64,000 nt of DNA from Steinernema hermaphroditum (lineage: Eukaryota; Nematoda; Chromadorea; Rhabditida; Steinernematidae): NCBI GenBank assembly GCA_030435675.1, contig CM059625.1, positions 6,572,001 through 6,636,000 of the forward strand, in the 5' to 3' direction. The notes beneath the pieces are model-generated. The model saw only the letters and a list, made by a program, of their open reading frames with translations. It was not told where the DNA came from and searched no databases. This document shows, in pieces, positions 59,259-64,000 of this stretch (its first letter is position 1; each line of letters starts with the position of its first letter). The translations under genes were made by a program, and so were the position numbers.

Positions 59259-60883
59259 AGAACACTGTTATCATTCAAAACCAAAGATAAGACGCAGCTA
59301 CATATAGTTCACTTATATCTGTGATATTCTATTTATTGTTGAAACAGGAAAGTATAAAACAGGAGAATGTGGTATACGAGCCCAAAGATTTGAAACAATT
59401 GAAGGGAGAAGAGTAAACTCGCAAAGCCGTTCATGAACTCACATTTTAATGTTCCGTACAAATATTTCGTGAATTTATTGTGTTCCATGTCAAATGATCA
59501 AGCGCGGCATATTTTTAAGGAATCGACGTGCACGTCAAGAAGTCTATTTTCTGAAGCCGACCGAGGGCTTGGATACGTACTTGATTCATCAGCGGGACTG
59601 TCCCGTAAAGGATATATTTACATAACCTCCTCCCGATTTGGATAGCAAATTGACATGAGTCATTGAACTGTACATTTGACAAGAATTGAATTTAAGCGCA
59701 GTGGAACGCGGCTATGAGAAACAACAGATAAATTCCTCAGTCATCACTGATACATTCCAAATAGAGTACCTTACACGGGGCCCTGGAAAGCTACCTCAAT
59801 TTTCAACTGGCCGTTTAGGTAAACATTGTCTTAGCATGCACTATGGGAGCACTTATTAGCTGAACAGAAATTGAGTTAATCTGTAAACACTAAAGATTTA
59901 TTAGTCGATGGTAGTGAAGGCCCTCGCCATATTAGGGGCGATCGATCACGGTCTCCTATTGCACTGTGACTGTATCTTTGTTTTTTTATGAAACACTGTC
60001 TGCAAACAGGTTTCCAGTAATGAACGTTGTTTGAAATTTACACTATTTCAGATGATTTAAAACAAATTACACCTGTTGCACACTGCCACTTAATGGAAAT
60101 GGGTATTGAACAATGGTTTCCGGTGTTGTCCAAAAGGATTAGCTGAACTGGCCGCCTACTCTTCAAAATTAGCACACCCACTCACGGCTTTTGGACAAGT
60201 GTTTGTCCATCATTCGGCCCGCTTAAAAGAACTCTGTTTCATGAGAACTGTAGACAAAAACCCCACTGGCTGCGTAGAGAGCCGTCCGAGCACGTCCGCG
60301 ATCGGAAATTGCGGGGATGAACGGCTTAGGGCACATCTGCATAAGCGGAGAAAGATTTACCGCGATGAAACTAGTATTCTCCGTTTGTTATTATCCCTGT
60401 CGAGCGTGTCGTTCAACTGCATATACCTGGTGCTCCGCATTCTCTGGCTCAGCCATTACTACAACATAATCGTTTGTAAACAACGCCGCGAGCTGTGGAC
60501 CTTTCAAACCGTCAAACAAGTCTCTTTTTACAGGCTGTATCTAGCCTCCTTAACTGTCCCTGTGTTTGCCACACAGCCAGGCCACGTTCACCCTCGTTTC
60601 AATTGTTACATCTGAAGTTTATGGCGGTTTGTGTTTTGCGACACTTCCACTAAAACTAAGAAGTATCGCAACAAACAGTCACTGTACTGACGGTTATTGA
60701 TTTGATGATTTAATCAGTAACTCTGATTAGACTCGATCGGAGACGTGTTTTTTGCAATTCACATTTGCATTCGAATCTGTACTTAATCGCCGAACGAATA
60801 TGATTTACGTGTGACATAGAATTCACTTAGAATTGCTACCGTTTCAGTAGTTTCTGTTGCAAGCGGAGTGCTCCTTCGAAATC
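59259..60883. other. Intergenic between RALGAPB and the intermediate filament gene
   Basis: About 1.6 kb. It holds the RALGAPB 3' UTR and, next to 60884, the intermediate filament promoter and leader; a TTTCAG at 60842-60847 may be a leader acceptor. One 169-codon open frame (60106-60615) is unassigned and judged doubtful. Confidence 0.4.
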
Positions 60884-63420
60884 ATGTCGAAGTTCACGTC
60901 CACTACGGAACGTTCGGAGCACAGCTCCACGGAGTATCGTTCAACGATTCAGCCACGGACAGCCGTTCGTAGTCAAACTCGTTCCGGAGGCTTCATCTCG
61001 GGAGGCGGCGGAGGAGGAGGTAAAAACACTTATCCTTTCCCTACAGTGTACCATTAAATTATACTTTTATTCATATTTGCTATATTTGGATTTCGAATAA
61101 TGTAAATAGTCGCAAAACAATGGCTGAAATGTATAGCAAAAAAAATGTACCACCACTAAGGAAATTTGCAAACGTTCTGGTGACTAAACACCCACTATAC
61201 AACGTGACCTTCGTCCGGGTTACATTGTTCTATACGGCGCTATTTCGACCTCTTAACGAATCAATCCACTCCTTTCCGCGTCTTTCATTTATGTCACATA
61301 TTATCGGCGAAACCCCTTGCGATTGCCACTGTACAATTTGCAACAATCAGTTGCACGTCACCACCGATAATCTCTAAACCCATCATGGAACAACCGAATG
61401 ACCCACAAGATGATAATTCAGGTTTTATAATATCGACTCTTTCCTGTCCAACCCCTTTTTAATCTAAACTTTTAGGACGTGTCCTCAAGATGGTCACCGA
61501 AATGGGCTCCACCACGATCGGAGGCATTAGTCCGGAACTGAGTGCCAATGCGGCGAAGTCCTTCCTCGAAGCGACGGACAAAGAGAAGAAGGAGATGCAG
61601 GGGCTTAATGACCGTTTGGCAAACTACATCGACCGCGTCAAGAAGCTGGAGGAGAAAAACCGACAGCTGGTAGCCGATCTGGAGGATCTTCGAGCTAAAT
61701 GGGGAAAGGACACAACGGAAATCAAAGTAAGCAAATATTCCACCCAACATTGGTTGTAAGGAGACGCGCAGCTCAAATACGCGGACAGCATTGCCGAAGC
61801 TCGCAAGAACATTGACAGTGCGGCTCGCGATAAGGCTGACGTCGACGTAAAGTTGGCTCGCGTCAAGGATGACCTCAACGAATACCGTCAACGGTCGGTC
61901 CAAACGAGTGTTCAGCCCATGGAAAAGCATTTAGATATGAGGATATACAAAGATCCCGCGAAGGCGATCACGAGAAGATCGCTCACTGGTCGAACATGAT
62001 CTCGGAAGGTCAGAACGAGCTCGAGATGCTCCGCGCTCGATGGAAGCAGCTCCAGGAAGAAGAGAAACGCTTGAAGAACGACAACGTACGCATTTGGGAA
62101 GACCTTCAGAAGGCGCGAAACGTGAGAGTCCGATTAACAGGTTCACTCTTGACGCTCAATAACAGGATTTGGATGAGGAAACTCTCGGTCGTATCGATTA
62201 CCAAAATCAAGTGCAAACTCTCATGGAAGAGTTGGAGTTCCTTCGCCGCATTCACGATCAGGAAGTCAAAGAGCTTCAAGCGCTGCTGGCCCAAGCACCG
62301 GCTGACACACGCGAGTTCTTCAAGAACGAATTAGCGCTTGCCATCCGCGATATCAAGGATGAATATGATTTTATCGCAGTACAAGGAAAACGCGAGATGG
62401 AAAGCTGGTACAAGCTCAAGGTCTCGGAGGCTCAGGGGTCGGCCAAACGCACTGCCGCCGAATCAACCTACCAGCGGGATGAAGTCAAACGCATGCGTGA
62501 CAATATTAACGATCTTCGCGGAAAGATGGGCGACATTGAAAACAGAAACATTCAGCTTGAAAAAGAAGTACAAAACCTCAATTATCAGGTAGACTGCTGC
62601 ATTTTTGAATAATCAATAGGTATGAGGGTTAAGCTATCCGACGATCAAAGACAATACGAGCAAGCCCTCAACGATCGCGATGCGACTTTGCGTAGGATGC
62701 GCGAGGAATTCAACACCTTGGTGTCCGAACTTCAAGCCCTTCTCGACACAAAACAGCTTCTCGACAGCGAAATCGCTATTTATCGCAAGATTTTGGAAAG
62801 CGAAGAACAGAGGTGCCACAAAACCTGAACGGCCCAGGAGAGTGCGTATCATTTAGATTCGGAATCACTCAGTACGTACAAGAAGCGGTGAAATCTCATT
62901 CACTTCAACAGCAAGAGGCCACCGATTCCACTAGGAGTGTGCGGGGTGAGATTCAGACGAAGACTACATTCCAACGATCGGCCAAAGGAAATGTCACCAT
63001 TAGTGAATGTGATCCCAATGGAAAGTTTGTAGTTTTGGAAAACACGCACAGAACCAAGGTGAGGGTGCGATGTGTTCGAATCCGAATATGCCCAATTTAG
63101 GACGAAAACGTTGGGGGTTGCAAGGTGAAGAGGAAGTTGGATAACCGTCGCGAACTCGTTTACACTATCCCCGAAGGAATTGTTCTTCCCGCCGGTCAAA
63201 TGATGACAGTGAGAGAGGTGTTTCTTGCATAAGTTATATATGGAGAATCGTTTAGATCTATGCCCGCGACCAGGGTGGAGTGCACAATCCGCCGAAATCG
63301 TTAATTTTCGAAGGTGAAAACACGTGGGGCATCGGTGCGAATATCGTCACGACTCTCGTGAACAGTGACGGAGAGGAACGCGCTACGCATACCCAGAAAA
63401 CGGTCCAAGTCGGCCACTGA
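60884..63420 (+). CDS. Cytoplasmic intermediate filament protein, nematode lamin-like type
   Basis: Structural filament protein of the IFA/IFB/IFC group that builds epidermal, intestinal or neuronal filaments. Nine exons (60884-61019, 61476-61726, 61772-61893, 61935-62121, 62166-62588, 62634-62812, 62857-63058, 63101-63208, 63256-63420) give 590 residues. The head is Ser/Thr/Arg-rich and ends in a Gly run. The rod starts KKEMQGLNDRLANYIDRVKK, the coil 1A consensus. A long lamin-type coil 1B follows, with MEELEFLRRIHDQEVKELQA and LAIRDIKDEYDFIAVQGKRE. The rod end LDSEIAIYRKILESEEQR matches the helix-termination motif. The tail is a lamin-tail domain (ISECDPNGKFVVLENTHRTK and IYARDQGGVHNPPKSLIFEG). 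Intron 5 is closed by TTAAG; the earlier CAATAG would put a stop in frame. A poly(A) signal follows at 63584. Confidence 0.95.
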
Positions 63421-64000
63421 ATTTAACCTAATATTGAGACTCACCGCACTACCTAATACTGGCTGCTATACTGCTGTAGAATGTTGTTGTCGTGGATATA
63501 AATGAACATTGTTTGCTTCGCAACTTTCATCGTTTCTGTGGGTTGGTAAAATGAAATGTGATGAATTGCTCGAAGTGAATTAAAATAAAATGGGAACCAG
63601 TGAATGCAGGATGTATGAGGACACTACTTCCTTTTCCGCTTTACACTTTCCGTTGCACATATCCTCTAATAGTTAATTGTGAACTTTTGGCGCACCAGTA
63701 CACGCCGGGGGCATGGCTAGTTGGGACTGCAGACTTGTAATAAACCGGATGAGCAGGAAGTCAACTTTGTTCTCAAACTGCCCGCACAAGTGCAAACAAA
63801 AGAGAAATGCGGCGGAGAACAGTGCTGTGCTGTTCTTCCTCTCCGTAATATTCAGTTTGTTGCTTCATTTCGAGAACAATTCTGGAAATCTTCCTGACAA
63901 GCTGCATCTGTGCAAAGCGACCACATATAGGAGGGTAGCAGTATCGATTGCCACGGAGGGACATGCGGCTAGGCCTCCGCGTTGATCCATCTCACTGTTG
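63421..64000. other. 3' flank of the intermediate filament gene
   Basis: The first 170 bp are 3' UTR. The remaining 400 bp show overlapping short frames on both strands with no recognisable exon. Confidence 0.4.
63584..63589 (+). terminator. Poly(A) signal of the intermediate filament gene
   Basis: AATAAA 164 nt after the stop codon. Confidence 0.5.

Noticed and set aside
60106..60615. A 169-codon plus-strand open frame with a hydrophobic stretch
   Set aside because: It is the longest unassigned frame but has no recognisable family, no splice-site structure like its neighbours and no conserved motif. A chance frame is at least as likely.

Overview
The window is nuclear DNA of a nematode. 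It is moderately GC-rich, and its protein genes are broken by very short introns (mostly 43-50 nt) with GT donors and TTTAG or TTTCAG acceptors. The content is nematode-typical: a ground-like secreted protein, an FMRFamide-like neuropeptide precursor of the flp-27 kind, a cytoplasmic intermediate filament with a lamin-like rod and tail, and an SLC7 amino-acid transporter light chain. A canonical Polyhomeotic gene is also present, which I do not know from Caenorhabditis. Intron style, base composition and this gene set fit a clade I (Trichuris-like) nematode. That placement is inference; I cannot run a search.

Layout. 0-1 kb: the 5' end of a Patched gene on the minus strand, cut by the window edge. 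4.6-7.3 kb: a divergent pair, BPNT1 (-) and the complex I subunit NDUFB5 (+). 7.4-8.1 kb: a 15-bp minisatellite whose ends carry an inverted repeat. 8.8-11.5 kb: SLC7-type transporter (-). 11.5-16 kb: gene-free, with an inverted duplication. 16-22 kb: three small minus-strand genes, namely flp-27-like, ground-like, and a protein with a Smad MH1 domain but no MH2. 22.4-23.2 kb: a diverged direct repeat, one copy of which holds a tRNA-like insertion. 23.6-29.7 kb: a beta-lactamase-family gene (+) converging on a malate/L-lactate dehydrogenase gene (-). One 2.2-kb intron of the dehydrogenase contains a complete cyclopropane-fatty-acid synthase gene on the opposite strand. 31-38 kb: TSC22-domain protein, short-chain dehydrogenase and Myeloid leukemia factor, all on +, with a long hairpin repeat between the last two. 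38.6-40.4 kb: Rab11-FIP3/4-like coiled-coil protein (-), perhaps with a first exon near 43.8 kb. 40.4-46.8 kb: otherwise gene-poor. 46.8-50.4 kb: Polyhomeotic with two SAM domains (-), divergent from the 30-exon RalGAP beta gene (+, 51.2-59.3 kb). 60.9-63.4 kb: intermediate filament gene (+).

The genes are independent eukaryotic units, not operons. Several meet head-to-head over 0.7-1.3 kb and probably share promoter regions: BPNT1/NDUFB5, the dehydrogenase/TSC22, and Polyhomeotic/RALGAPB. I see no CRISPR array, rRNA, phage, insertion sequence or bacterial operon. Exon models were joined by hand from reading frame, splice dinucleotides, phase and remembered family sequences, so single splice sites may be wrong.
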